Below, piece by piece: positions 8,923 through 18,520 of a DNA stretch of 64,000 nucleotides. Origin of the DNA: a bacterium (GTDB lineage: Bacteria > Pseudomonadota > Gammaproteobacteria > UBA6186 > Azoamicaceae). Position numbers and translations under genes: made by a program. The notes under the pieces are model-generated. The model made no database searches, was not told the DNA's origin, and saw only the letters and a list, made by a program, of their open reading frames with translations. Positions within the stretch are counted from its first letter, which is position 1. Every line of letters starts with the position of its first letter. The stretch covers positions 144,894 to 208,893 of the forward strand of contig DAHXPC010000001.1 of NCBI GenBank assembly GCA_027364575.1, read 5' to 3'.

Positions 8923-9528
8923 TTAAATGGGGTGAGACATCCGATCAAAGACGGTTGCTAAATGACCATATCTTCTTAAGATGCGTTGTCTTCGATCTTC
9001 AGTGCTATCTTTGGGTTCCGAACTAGGCTCTATGCCTAACCGTTCACTTTCCTTTTGCCGTTCGGGTGCTTCTCGACGCTTTTTGTTTTGTTGATAATAC
9101 TGGCGAACCCTTGAGGTTAAACTATCAATACTAAATGTTTTATGTAATTCCCGAATTAATTCTTTCACTTCTTCTTCAGTTAACTCTAAATAATGCGCAA
9201 TATATTCAACAGAATCGGTGCATTCTAATAAGCATAAAAGATGCAATAAAATCTGGGGTTGATGATGTTCTGTTGTATTTTGTGAGCCCTTAATGAGTGC
9301 TTCAGTGTTTTTTAAATTTAAATAATGAATGAGCTCCAGACGAAATATTTTATCCAAAATAGATTCTAGGTGTTTAAAGCGTTCTTCCAATGCAGATTCT
9401 TTAGGCATATCTAAAATAGAGAGCAAATTTTTAAGCTTGGCGTCAAAAGCATGGGTTGCGTGATGGTATAGAGCCAGAGAATCAAATTCAGCCTTGGATG
9501 GGGGTTCAGAGGGACGCTTACTCGTCAT
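8923..9528 (-). CDS. Soluble helical orphan protein, 201 residues
   Basis: This protein is predicted to be mostly helical and soluble. Residues ~95-130 contain the pattern CTDSVEYIAHYLELTEEEVK, which reads like a helix-turn-helix. The C-terminal ~65 residues are rich in Arg, Glu and Lys and could bind nucleic acid. I recognise no family. It lies immediately upstream of the DUF1003 gene (17 bases from its start) on the same strand, so the two may form a transcript. A GGGAG sequence lies ~12 bases before the ATG, slightly far. Confidence 0.6.
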   Translation of the reverse strand: MTSKRPSEPPSKAEFDSLALYHHATHAFDAKLKNLLSILDMPKESALEERFKHLESILDKIFRLELIHYLNLKNTEALIKGSQNTTEHHQPQILLHLLCLLECTDSVEYIAHYLELTEEEVKELIRELHKTFSIDSLTSRVRQYYQQNKKRREAPERQKESERLGIEPSSEPKDSTEDRRQRILRRYGHLATVFDRMSHPI

Positions 9529-9750
9529 TCGATTGTCATGCTCCCTTCAATTTAAGTTAATCCCCAGTTTCACAGAGCCAATTATATCACGTACAGTATA
9601 GGCTTTTCGATACTTTTACGCCACAATCTAAAAACTGTCGGCTATACAAGGAACAATTTTACACCTCGAGCATGGCTGTTTAAATAGAAGCTTCTCAGTT
9701 AAAACAAGAATTATTATTTATTAAATATCAAATTTTCCGGTTTGAACTCA

Positions 9751-10959
9751 TTAAAATAAATTTTTAACATACTGAATGCCGTCTTTATCCAATTTTGCCA
9801 TACGATCGACTTGTCGCTCATCCTTATCTTCAAAGCCAGGGGCCTCATTTTTAAATAACTCATAACAGTTATTGGCGTGATCGGCTTCTAATACTGTCCT
9901 TTTATCATCAAGTTCTATTAAAAATTCACCATGGTGAAGTGCTCGCTCAAGATGTCGTTCTGCTCTTTTGGTATCCTGCATTTTTGAGGCTTTTAAGGCC
10001 GCCTGAAGCTTATAAAAAGGAGTTAGGTATTCAAATTCATTTAATAGATGATCGTATGTTTTAAAAATATGAGGATGCGCTTTTGTTTGTAAATCACCCG
10101 TTTCGAACCTTGCTCTTGCTTGCTTTAAATTTTCTAGTAAAACGTTTACTGTTTGGTTAGAGGCAAGTGGATCATACAAAGGTGCCTTAGGTGTGCTTAA
10201 AACATGAGAGTCAAAATTGCTTAGAAGGCTTAATCCCTTTTTAGAAGGCGATAAGCTTCTATTGAAGCTCCAAGAAACATTATAGGTTTTTGTAACTTTA
10301 TAATCATACACTTCAGAGAAAAAAACCCCCGCTGGAACAAACGTGCCATCAACCGTTTTTTTTAGTACATTTGCATAATAGGGGAATTGTAGATAACCGC
10401 CTTTAGCCTTTCTAATTTTTCTAGATAATGGATTACGTATATATAAACCCCAATAACTTTTGGGGGGCTCGGGTATATAATTGCGCCTGTCAAAGGTCGA
10501 ATAGCTCGCCTTAGGCCCAACTTCTAAAGTATCGGCGTGATCAATACAATGTCCAGGCATATGATACTTTGTTTTGCCTACAGCTTCATAATCAAAGCCT
10601 CGAACAACATAATCTCGTCTCGGCAGCATGGGGTAGCTTCTGGCTTCCGGGTCAAAAGTCTTGGTTCGCGTATGTGCAAAACTTTGAACATTAACCCCAT
10701 TAATAAGAGTTAAAAAATTAACCTTACCATTATGAGGGCCATATAATACAACTTGAAGTTCTTGATCTTTAGCATCTCGATGCTTTTGGAGGATATAGTA
10801 ACCATTATTGTAGAACCGCCTATATTCAAACGGCGCTAAAGGAAACAAAACAGGGTTTAGAGTCCTAAAAAATTCTAAAGCTTCAGTAGAACCCTGAATA
10901 TTAACATTGGCGTCCACATATAAACCATCTACGTATTGTCTATCAGGTGTATACGGCAT
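9751..10959 (-). CDS. DNA/RNA non-specific endonuclease-like protein, putative effector
   Basis: The ATG is preceded by GGGGG six bases upstream. The protein of 402 residues has no signal peptide. The middle reads MPGHCIDHADT (His137), then STFDRRNYIPE (Asn160), then YWGLYIRN and a GGYLQF segment. This order resembles the beta-beta-alpha-metal nuclease superfamily, in which an R-G-H histidine activates water and a downstream Asn holds the metal. Here the Arg of RGH is Met-Pro, so activity is uncertain. The last ~130 residues are helical. Known DNA/RNA non-specific nucleases act as secreted or antibacterial toxins. Its place at the edge of the T6SS island makes a secreted cargo role plausible, but that is inference. 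No adjacent small immunity gene is evident. Confidence 0.5.
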   Translation of the reverse strand: MPYTPDRQYVDGLYVDANVNIQGSTEALEFFRTLNPVLFPLAPFEYRRFYNNGYYILQKHRDAKDQELQVVLYGPHNGKVNFLTLINGVNVQSFAHTRTKTFDPEARSYPMLPRRDYVVRGFDYEAVGKTKYHMPGHCIDHADTLEVGPKASYSTFDRRNYIPEPPKSYWGLYIRNPLSRKIRKAKGGYLQFPYYANVLKKTVDGTFVPAGVFFSEVYDYKVTKTYNVSWSFNRSLSPSKKGLSLLSNFDSHVLSTPKAPLYDPLASNQTVNVLLENLKQARARFETGDLQTKAHPHIFKTYDHLLNEFEYLTPFYKLQAALKASKMQDTKRAERHLERALHHGEFLIELDDKRTVLEADHANNCYELFKNEAPGFEDKDERQVDRMAKLDKDGIQYVKNLF

Positions 10960-11091
10960 TTTATTCCCCCTGAATATAACCCTCTATATTCAAAAAATAC
11001 CCTACTAATATGCAAATTTTTTATGAGTAAATTATTGCATAATTACCGAATGATGAAAAGTTGTGTTTATATATAGATCAAAAAACAGCGA

Positions 11092-11319
11092 GGTCAAGAC
11101 TGGATTTTGGCTAACAGCGTTTTAATATTGTTGATAGCTTGCAATAAATTCTTATTTTCTTTCATGTCTGATAAAATATGATGATAGATTTTTGAGGTAG
11201 CATGCAAGCATTCTGTAAAAGATAGATGATTAAATCCGATTTTTATCTTAGAATAAGAGCATGTTTTTGGTAAAAGATAAACAAAAGAGATTAGATAACG
11301 CCAAAATTCAGACTTGACC
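11092..11319. mobile_element. MITE-like element, copy 1 (~228 bp)
   Basis: The ends form terminal inverted repeats: the left end reads GGTCAAGACTGGATTTTGGC, and the right end read on the other strand gives GGTCAAGTCTGAATTTTGGC (18 of 20 identical). The inside is non-coding. A second copy lies at 14030-14272 in the same orientation, sharing long identical stretches. One of ~40 bases begins at CTGTAAAAGATAG (11213) and runs to about 11255. No transposase is encoded inside, which fits a miniature non-autonomous element. No clear target-site duplication was seen. Confidence 0.75.
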
Positions 11320-11375
11320 CTGAGGAACCCAAAAAGGGTCTATTCCTTCCATCAAAGCCATAAAAATGAGGTTTT

Positions 11376-11903
11376 ATGTCATCAATGATTGCTCCTGTTA
11401 TAAAAATAACAATATATGTTTACGGAAAAGAGTTAGGGGATCGTAAGGAATCGTTTACAAAAGAAGGCGTGGTTAAATTATCAAAAATTGCTCATTGGGC
11501 GGTTTTTGACGAAAAGAATGGCCTTATTTGGCAAACGGGTGGCTGTAGCGAACTTAGACAATCAGAACAAGGGAACACACATACTGAATATGGCTTCAAA
11601 CATAAACTGATTGATTTAGAGCTTACGGGCACCCGTAAAGACATAGAAAGTGATACAAAAATTTGGAATCTATACGATAAAATCAATAATAGTCCAAATA
11701 ACCCTTGCGGCACTTATGTTGCCTGGTTAATGTTTAAGCAGAACCAGGAATTCCATAACTACGTAAGCCAAAAAAATAACCAGGCTCTTTACGACAACCT
11801 AACCAACAAAAAAGACATAGACAGTGGCTTCAGCAAAGCAATCATGAAAAGTTTATATGGTTTACTTTATTTATGGCTCAATTCTAAAGGTCTTTTAAAA
11901 TAA
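11376..11903 (+). CDS. Putative permuted papain-like (NlpC/P60-type) hydrolase, unknown
   Basis: The ATG follows a TGAGG box. The 175-residue protein has no signal peptide. The pattern IAHWAVFDE (His40) comes before NNPCGTYVAWLM (Cys111). A His in a strand ahead of a Cys that starts a helix is the layout of circularly permuted papain-like enzymes, including permuted NlpC/P60 and LRAT-type hydrolases and acyltransferases. The residues between include a Gln/Glu-rich segment and THTEYGF. The family is not certain and no known protein is claimed. It starts 57 bases after MITE copy 1 and converges with the LRR gene. Its place beside the T6SS makes it an effector candidate (inference). Confidence 0.5.
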   Translation: MSSMIAPVIKITIYVYGKELGDRKESFTKEGVVKLSKIAHWAVFDEKNGLIWQTGGCSELRQSEQGNTHTEYGFKHKLIDLELTGTRKDIESDTKIWNLYDKINNSPNNPCGTYVAWLMFKQNQEFHNYVSQKNNQALYDNLTNKKDIDSGFSKAIMKSLYGLLYLWLNSKGLLK

Positions 11904-11938
11904 TAAACCACCAAAACACCTTAACCTGATTTAGGAAA

Positions 11939-13339
11939 TTAATGCGAAGAAGAATGTATACATAAAGTGTCAGGCTTTGCATACTCAAGCAACAATTTAA
12001 ATGGGGCAGCTGCTTGGCTATCATAGCTTTTCATATTCCATTTTGAAAATGATAAAGCAAAAAGTGCGGGAGGGTTATTACTTTGCTCAGCTTGGTTATC
12101 CGATTCATTAGAGAGATCTTTCATTACACCCACTAGCTTCTCCTCAAGGCTTAAAAATCTCTGGGCATTTAATTCCATTTGCAACCTCATTATTTGAGTA
12201 TTATCCAGCCTTAAATCAGGAGCTTCTACTATATTTAAATTTAAATTATGAGCCAATTCCTGTACATATTCCTCACCTTTCATAGCATTAAAACTCAAAT
12301 TTAATTTTATTAGAAACGGGAACCTTTTTAGACATTTTGCACCTTCAATATCAATTTTATTAAAACTAAGATTTAAATCCGTTATAGATGTGTTGGTAGA
12401 TAAATATTCTACCCCTTCTGTCATAATCCCATTATTTCTAGCGCATAACACCTCTAAATTTTTGCTGGCAGCTAATATTTTTAAACCAGCATTGCCAATT
12501 TGACATGCATCGATGTATAGTTCGGTTAAAAAACTATTGCAAGCAATCATGCTCAATACGTTTGTATCAAGCTCATAGCCACTAATGTCCAGACTTTTAA
12601 TGTGCTGATTAGTCACATACAAAATAATTATGTTAGCACTCATTCTATTCTTTGCAATATTTATGCTGGTTAGCGTCCGGTTTTCTACTAACGCTTTCCC
12701 GCCTTTGTCAGCTATTTTATTATTCTTAATGTTTAAATTTGACAAGCGATTATTAGCAGCAAGGTATTCAGCGCCAGCATCAGTAATAAAATTGTCCGAT
12801 ACATCTAATGAAACAATGGAGCAGCTGGATGCTAAAACACGTGCCTTTTCATCGTCAATTCCACTCTCCTGAACACTGAGAGACCATAAATTCTTATTGG
12901 CTACTAATGCTTCAATTCCTTTCATAGTGAACTTATTTTCACCCACGGTTAAAAACTGTATGGTGCTGTTACTTGCTAATGACGTTATTCCTTCGTCATC
13001 AATTTCATTGTCACTCACATCTACATCTACGAGCGTTGTATTATCGGCTAACAATCTTGTTGCTTTGCTTGTAATTTGATTGCCACTAATGTGTAATTTA
13101 GTAACTTTTGTATTTGATATTATCGCTTCTAACCCAGCATCACTAATTTTGTTATCGTTTACAATTAAATGGGTAATTTTTGGGTTAACATTTAAAAATG
13201 GAATGATAAAATTTGTAACTTCACTGTCTCTAAGTTCACAATGCGTTAATTTTAAGGATTTACTGATCAATGCTTTTTGGAATGCTACATCAAAGCCACT
13301 TGGCATGTTAGATTTTGCGTTATAGTCTGATTGAAACAT
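11939..13339 (-). CDS. Leucine-rich-repeat protein (RNase-inhibitor-like LRR)
   Basis: I chose the ATG at 13339, with GGGAG ten bases upstream. A GTG at 13390 would add 17 residues. Most of the 466 residues form about a dozen repeats of ~25-28 residues with the pattern N-x-x-L-x-x-L-x-I-x-x-N-x-I-x-D-x-G-A-x-x-L-A-x-N, typical of RNI-like LRRs found in animal NLRs and in many Legionella-type effectors. The last ~100 residues leave the repeat and include a helix (residues ~375-400). There is no signal peptide or membrane segment. Such proteins usually bind other proteins. A role as a host-directed effector is inference. It is encoded convergently with the papain-like ORF. Confidence 0.8.
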   Translation of the reverse strand: MFQSDYNAKSNMPSGFDVAFQKALISKSLKLTHCELRDSEVTNFIIPFLNVNPKITHLIVNDNKISDAGLEAIISNTKVTKLHISGNQITSKATRLLADNTTLVDVDVSDNEIDDEGITSLASNSTIQFLTVGENKFTMKGIEALVANKNLWSLSVQESGIDDEKARVLASSCSIVSLDVSDNFITDAGAEYLAANNRLSNLNIKNNKIADKGGKALVENRTLTSINIAKNRMSANIIILYVTNQHIKSLDISGYELDTNVLSMIACNSFLTELYIDACQIGNAGLKILAASKNLEVLCARNNGIMTEGVEYLSTNTSITDLNLSFNKIDIEGAKCLKRFPFLIKLNLSFNAMKGEEYVQELAHNLNLNIVEAPDLRLDNTQIMRLQMELNAQRFLSLEEKLVGVMKDLSNESDNQAEQSNNPPALFALSFSKWNMKSYDSQAAAPFKLLLEYAKPDTLCIHSSSH

Positions 13340-13614
13340 AGTGGTAAAGCTCCCAATATTTTCAGGCGCTTGCTTTATTGGCAAAAGCACGGCCCTTACG
13401 TTGTTAGCTAATAGTATATAATGTACTAAAGTAAAGCAGCAAGCTTTTGTTTACAAGTTTTTCGCTCCTCAATAACGATAAGGTTTATTGAGCCCCCCTG
13501 AAGCCATCACTTTGCTAAAGAACCATAAATATTCTTTCAATTCATTTTATCAATAATCTCCCTGAACCAATCAGTGCTCATTGTATATCTAATCTTCTGA
13601 TTAGGTATCTTATG

Positions 13615-13992
13615 TTAAGCTTTAAATGCCTGGTGGGCTTCTTTTGTGCTTACTACCCTTAAAGATCCAAGTTCATCATGTTTCTTATATTTAGCCGAAT
13701 GGGATCCCTCCTTGTGAGAATTATTATCAAAGGTAGGTATAGCAGAAAATTTTTTTCAAATTGCGTCTAGCGCATTAGAGCTATGCATTCTCATATAAAG
13801 CGCCCCATATTTTGATTTCCCAGACTCAAACGGAATCGTCCCATAACCGCTAATTGTCGCTACAACGTCAATATGACCTTCATATTGATAATCTAAAGCA
13901 ATCGTTCTGTTTTGTAAATCAATGGCAAGCCCAGTTTCCTCTTCAAATTGGGTTATTCCAGCGGCAATTATCTTATCCCAGTCTTGCTGCAT
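13615..13992 (-). pseudogene. Interrupted small gene, possible PD-(D/E)XK-type remnant
   Basis: The ATG at 13992 opens a frame of 78 codons that ends at a TGA (13756-13758). Beyond the TGA the same frame stays open for another ~46 codons to a TAA at 13615, giving sensible protein (for example HKEGSHSAKYKKHDELG). This suggests one gene of ~125 codons with a nonsense mutation. The first part reads GHIDVVATISGYGTIPFESGKSK, an Asp, then Glu-x-x-Lys arrangement reminiscent of RecB-like PD-(D/E)XK nucleases. That match is weak. It lies 37 bases from MITE copy 2. Confidence 0.45.
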
Positions 13993-14029
13993 TCGAATCT
14001 ACCATAGTTGAACCACTTGAAAGTAGAGC

Positions 14030-14272
14030 GATCAAGTTTGGGTTTTGGCCAACAGCGTTTTAATATTGTTGATATTTGGCAATAAATTCTTATTTTCTTT
14101 CATATCTGACAAAAGACAATGAGGTTTTAGATGAAAGGTATATTGAGGTAAAATGCGAGCATCCTGTAAAAGATAGATGATTAAATCCGATTTTTATCTT
14201 AGAATAGGGGCAGGTTTTTGGCAAAAAGGTAAACAAAAGAGATTAGATAACGCCAAAACCCAGACTTGACCC
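14030..14272. mobile_element. MITE-like element, copy 2 (~243 bp)
   Basis: This copy has the same orientation and ends as the copy at 11092. The left end reads GATCAAGTTTGGGTTTTGGC. The right end read on the other strand gives GGTCAAGTCTGGGTTTTGGC. It is ~15 bases longer than copy 1 because of extra sequence near 14120-14145. The flanks are the interrupted small gene on one side and the 3' end of tssM on the other. It fills the whole gap between them. Confidence 0.75.
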
Positions 14273-14322
14273 CGTAACCGTAAGGTTTTCGATGGTATAG
14301 GTAGTGCCAATAAATTCGGAAA

Positions 14323-17300
14323 TCAAATTTTATTCGGGTAATTTATATCCTTAAAGGCTGAAATGAGAGAAAGATAGATGCCAGGCAGTGTAATCATAAA
14401 GTTAGCATTAAACAAATGAATGCTCGCATATAAATTATAGGTATCTGATTTCTGCTCCTTATGTAACTTTCCATCATTGATAAATTTCAATAGACTCCAA
14501 GGGCCATCAAATATCTTTGAATAGTTTTTATTCTCAAAATCTATAAAGGATATAACAATTTGTTCAGAAGCAGTTTGCATGGGCCAAGATATAACATGTT
14601 CTTCAAGTGGACCATGCCTATAGGTTACAATTTGATCGCCAAATTTTAGTAGAACACTCGCGGAATTAGGTGAGAGCGTTAAAGGAATGATGGAAAGTTT
14701 TAAATTAACCTGCTTACTTTTTTCCGCATACAAATCAGTAATATTTAATAGTTTATGGATTTCTCTCGGAAATGTATCTGTAGAACCTAAAGCGAGCCCA
14801 TGAAAGTTCATCCAACACCAAGTAGCAGATTTCGTATCAATAAAGTCCTTTAGGTATTCGTTGAAAAAGGTATCTAATATACCCTCTTTGGCAAAGAAAT
14901 TAGAAAACTTTTGTTCGCTAATCTCAGCGGGCGCATTCTCACTAATGGGATAAAATAATTTGATACTATCATATTCCGTCTTAACCACCTGACGCCATTC
15001 ACTGTTTATAAATGAATTGGCATTACTCATTAACACTTTCCAACAATTGAAAGTGAGCGTTGTATACCAGCTCTGCATGGATGGAGGCATTTTTTTTATC
15101 GCCATAAAAAGACTGCTAATGGGATCACTTCCATTGCCCGTCACGATAGATTTCACACTATCGTAACTTGCCTTCAATATATCCTTACTGTTATTAATAT
15201 TGCTTAACATAAAATAGAGATTTTGTAGTTCCGTTTTATAAGGAACGCCGCTTGTATTTTTATCTACAAAATCTGTTAAAAGAGGGGCAAGGCTAGATGC
15301 ACTTACACGACCGGGAAGTATTTCAATCGTACGAATATTTGTATTGATTAGATCTAGCATTACATTAAAAGAAGATTTTTCATCTGTAAAATAGGTGAGA
15401 CATCTTAACGCTCCATCAATATTATCAAACGGCTTAAGTGCAAGGGGAACCATAGCTTTGTCCCACTGCCCAAGATATTCTGTAGCATACAATGTGTTGA
15501 CTGCTTGCATTACCATATCAATAGACTCAATTTTTTTATTGAATACGCCGTTGAATGCTGAATTGATTATCGCAAAATCATTATGTAATTTTTGAGACAT
15601 AGACTGGATTTTAATTGAATATACATTATTAAATCCCTCGCTTGAGAAGAAATTTACAATATTTACAGTGGTATTAGAATCAAAAAAACTATTATCTTTG
15701 TTTGCAATATTTAATAAATTTATTTTGGCAATGTCCGAAAGCATCGCTTCTTTCTTAACCCAGTTATAAATTGTTTGTTCTAATGGCATACTGGCCATTG
15801 ATTCCATCGTTTCTTTTATTAATAAATCATTAAGATCTAAGGGTTTAAAGGAAGATTTAATGACTTGATCAAGATACATTTTTAATGTTTTTTTATCTTT
15901 ATCATTAATCGTACTATCTTCTGCCCAATCCTCGACTGCCGCAATTTTTAACCATTCATTTGGAAAATGACTTGGGTTACTTAAAACCAGATAGCCTTTA
16001 AAAATTTCAAATGTTTTTAAAAAGTCAGCCTTTCGGTTTTCTAGCCTATTTTCAAAACGTTTTGCAATATTGACTAATAATTTATTTTCCAATTCTTGCG
16101 CTAATGTTGATTCTAGTTTTTTCTGAATTGTCGGGGATTTATAAAGTTGATAGGATAATGCCCAACCATGTTTATCTTTAGTATATATATCGATTGCATC
16201 CGTGAACAAATTAAAAATGGGCAATAAGTCCTGTATCGGTTTATGTTGAGTATCGGTCTGAATTTCCTCAATGCGATTTATATAGCGTTCTACTTGTATG
16301 GCTTTCGATCGATTATAAACATACCCTCCAAAAAGCATCAGTACGGCCGTTACGATCAATATGCAAAAAATGCTATACGTCAGGATCTTTTTAATCTGTT
16401 TCGTCGCCTTTTGATAAGGCAAAAAATTAACAATATTTGCTTCTGGAATAATGATGTTTTGATATAAATTCTTTAAAAAATAACAACTTGTAGACAATAC
16501 TTTATCAATTTGTGTTACGGGCACAATATCAAACTGTTTTACGATTAGTGATCCCAGTGGATCACAAAATGTATCATTACTTGGTGCGGCACTGGTGAAG
16601 TATAGGCCTCTAAATTCAATAATTTCATAAAATTTATTTGGGATTAATGTTGCGGCAATACCATCCACTATAACGTTTTTTAGAAGTAAAAGTTGCTGTG
16701 GGAAAAAACACAATCTTGATTTTCGAAACTCATCACGTTCCTGATCTAATAGCCAGATCAATCTTGCATTTAGCTGCTCAATAAATTGATCATACTCGTC
16801 TACTAATATCTCTCTGATTTGGCCTTCTCTTAATTTACCCAGCGGCAAGGTAAAACCAACCACTTGCTCTTGCTCTACAGCACTTAGTTTCCCGAAAAAA
16901 TCTAAAAATCCTGCTAATTGATCAGATTTAGTTACAACCATATATACAGGAAGTCTTACTTCGAGAAGCTCGTATAAATTCTTAATATAATGTCTAATGC
17001 CATCAATTTTTTTATTTCTGACCTCATCTGTGTCTTTGAGAAAAGAGGACATATCGATTGTTACAATTAAGCTATTGATAGGTTTGCCATTTTTGTATTT
17101 CTTTAAAATGTCTAATATGCTCATCCAGGCTTCAGTATTAGACTCGGCATCCCAGGGTAAATCCTGATAGATGCGAGAATATTCTAAAAAGACAGCCCCT
17201 TCCGTTACATACCAATTTAGTCCTTCCACTTTGGAAACTTGTAGTTCATTGGGTATATTTGAAAGTAGCGGGATGGTTAAGCCGGAATTTTTTATGATAG

Positions 17301-17712
17301 AGGTTTTACCATCATGAACAGGGCCAACAATTAAAAGCCAAGGCAGTTTATGTAAAGGAATATTTTCCTTTCCATTAATGAGCTGACATTTCCGAAGCTC
17401 ATCAATTAAATTCTTGACTTGATTTTTATAGGCTTTTGAGTTTAATAATTCTGGGTTTTCATTTTTGCTTGCAGAATACTTAAATATTGAGGCAGCAAGA
17501 TTTTTTTCACGGATAATCGCTCGCAGTTTTTTAGTGATATATTTAATTGGCCAAAATAACAATATCGCGGCAATAATAATGCCCCGAATGATCAAGCTTT
17601 TTAGGGGAAACCATGTATTTATTTGGACCTCAGGGCCTATAGAAAAAATAAGCAAGCAAAATGTGCAAGCAATTAATATTTTCAATATGCGAAATAACAT
17701 ATTTTTATTCAT
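14323..17712 (-). CDS. tssM: T6SS membrane-complex subunit TssM (IcmF)
   Basis: TssM spans the inner membrane and periplasm and docks the T6SS tail through TssJ and TssL. The 1129-residue length is usual. Two membrane helices lie at residues ~8-27 and ~40-58, and a third at ~445-465. The cytoplasmic loop has an intact Walker A motif, GPVHDGKTS (residues 130-138), so it belongs to the nucleotide-binding TssM type. The long periplasmic C-terminal part follows. It is the last gene of tssJ-tssK-tssL-tssM, and its start overlaps tssL by eight bases. No stop or frameshift was seen in the reading frame. Confidence 0.93.
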   Translation of the reverse strand: MNKNMLFRILKILIACTFCLLIFSIGPEVQINTWFPLKSLIIRGIIIAAILLFWPIKYITKKLRAIIREKNLAASIFKYSASKNENPELLNSKAYKNQVKNLIDELRKCQLINGKENIPLHKLPWLLIVGPVHDGKTSIIKNSGLTIPLLSNIPNELQVSKVEGLNWYVTEGAVFLEYSRIYQDLPWDAESNTEAWMSILDILKKYKNGKPINSLIVTIDMSSFLKDTDEVRNKKIDGIRHYIKNLYELLEVRLPVYMVVTKSDQLAGFLDFFGKLSAVEQEQVVGFTLPLGKLREGQIREILVDEYDQFIEQLNARLIWLLDQERDEFRKSRLCFFPQQLLLLKNVIVDGIAATLIPNKFYEIIEFRGLYFTSAAPSNDTFCDPLGSLIVKQFDIVPVTQIDKVLSTSCYFLKNLYQNIIIPEANIVNFLPYQKATKQIKKILTYSIFCILIVTAVLMLFGGYVYNRSKAIQVERYINRIEEIQTDTQHKPIQDLLPIFNLFTDAIDIYTKDKHGWALSYQLYKSPTIQKKLESTLAQELENKLLVNIAKRFENRLENRKADFLKTFEIFKGYLVLSNPSHFPNEWLKIAAVEDWAEDSTINDKDKKTLKMYLDQVIKSSFKPLDLNDLLIKETMESMASMPLEQTIYNWVKKEAMLSDIAKINLLNIANKDNSFFDSNTTVNIVNFFSSEGFNNVYSIKIQSMSQKLHNDFAIINSAFNGVFNKKIESIDMVMQAVNTLYATEYLGQWDKAMVPLALKPFDNIDGALRCLTYFTDEKSSFNVMLDLINTNIRTIEILPGRVSASSLAPLLTDFVDKNTSGVPYKTELQNLYFMLSNINNSKDILKASYDSVKSIVTGNGSDPISSLFMAIKKMPPSMQSWYTTLTFNCWKVLMSNANSFINSEWRQVVKTEYDSIKLFYPISENAPAEISEQKFSNFFAKEGILDTFFNEYLKDFIDTKSATWCWMNFHGLALGSTDTFPREIHKLLNITDLYAEKSKQVNLKLSIIPLTLSPNSASVLLKFGDQIVTYRHGPLEEHVISWPMQTASEQIVISFIDFENKNYSKIFDGPWSLLKFINDGKLHKEQKSDTYNLYASIHLFNANFMITLPGIYLSLISAFKDINYPNKI

Positions 17713-18520
17713 TTATATTTCCGAACTTATAGTTTATGACGTTTTTTTCATCAATATTCTTATGTATTATCAGATTGTTAATTATTCCAAAGATTTCGTT
17801 TTCATATTTTTGTGATTTTTTTTCGATGAAAAATGAACAACCCAACAAAAAAGAACCCAATACAATCATCAATGTCCAGAAGGAGGGTTTTAAGTTTTTT
17901 TTGGTTTCAGAGAGATAGGCATTTCCCTTTGCCAAGGGCGGAATTTCAGGTTTACAGCCAACAAGTGTTCTAAATAAATTTTCTTTCAGAATCCCTAACG
18001 CTTCGTCATCGTTATAATATTTGCCTTTATATCCTAAATTTAATATAAAATATATTAATTCAAGCATGTGAACATTTGACGTTGAATCATTTAACAAATG
18101 TTCTAAAATAATATAAAAACTTTCTCCGCCACTTGACTCATTATGCAAAGAATTTAATAGCGTATGCTGAGACCACGAGCTATTTTTTCCCCATATCGTA
18201 AATAATACTGACTCATCTAACGCAATCGCTAAACAGTATCTCGCTGACGAAACCGTTTTCTGTGAATACCCTTCCAATAGGGATCGTTGCTCAAAATGTT
18301 TAATTTGTTCAATTACCCTATTATTGAGTTCTTTAGCGAATAGGCATTCTTGGGTATTTCTGACGGCGACCATCAGTGCAAGCAATGGCATAGCATTCTG
18401 CAACAAAGCATTATAATTGACGCTATGAATTCCGTCTGAATTTTTCAAAGCAGCAGGCTCATTCACAGTTGTGCCTGCAGTGTTTTTATATGAATATTCT
18501 GTTAGAAATGGTTTAGACAT
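17705..18520 (-). CDS. tssL: T6SS membrane-complex subunit TssL (DotU/IcmH)
   Basis: TssL is an inner-membrane protein with a cytoplasmic helical domain that contacts TssM and the baseplate. The DotU domain fills residues ~30-205 and contains the typical RYCLAIALDESVLFTIWG stretch. A single C-terminal membrane helix lies at ~215-235 (WTLMIVLGSFLLGCSFF). It lacks the OmpA-like peptidoglycan-binding extension of longer TssL proteins, so anchoring to the wall must come from elsewhere. It overlaps tssK upstream and tssM downstream by eight bases each, indicating tight coupling. Confidence 0.92.
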   Translation of the reverse strand: MSKPFLTEYSYKNTAGTTVNEPAALKNSDGIHSVNYNALLQNAMPLLALMVAVRNTQECLFAKELNNRVIEQIKHFEQRSLLEGYSQKTVSSARYCLAIALDESVLFTIWGKNSSWSQHTLLNSLHNESSGGESFYIILEHLLNDSTSNVHMLELIYFILNLGYKGKYYNDDEALGILKENLFRTLVGCKPEIPPLAKGNAYLSETKKNLKPSFWTLMIVLGSFLLGCSFFIEKKSQKYENEIFGIINNLIIHKNIDEKNVINYKFGNINE

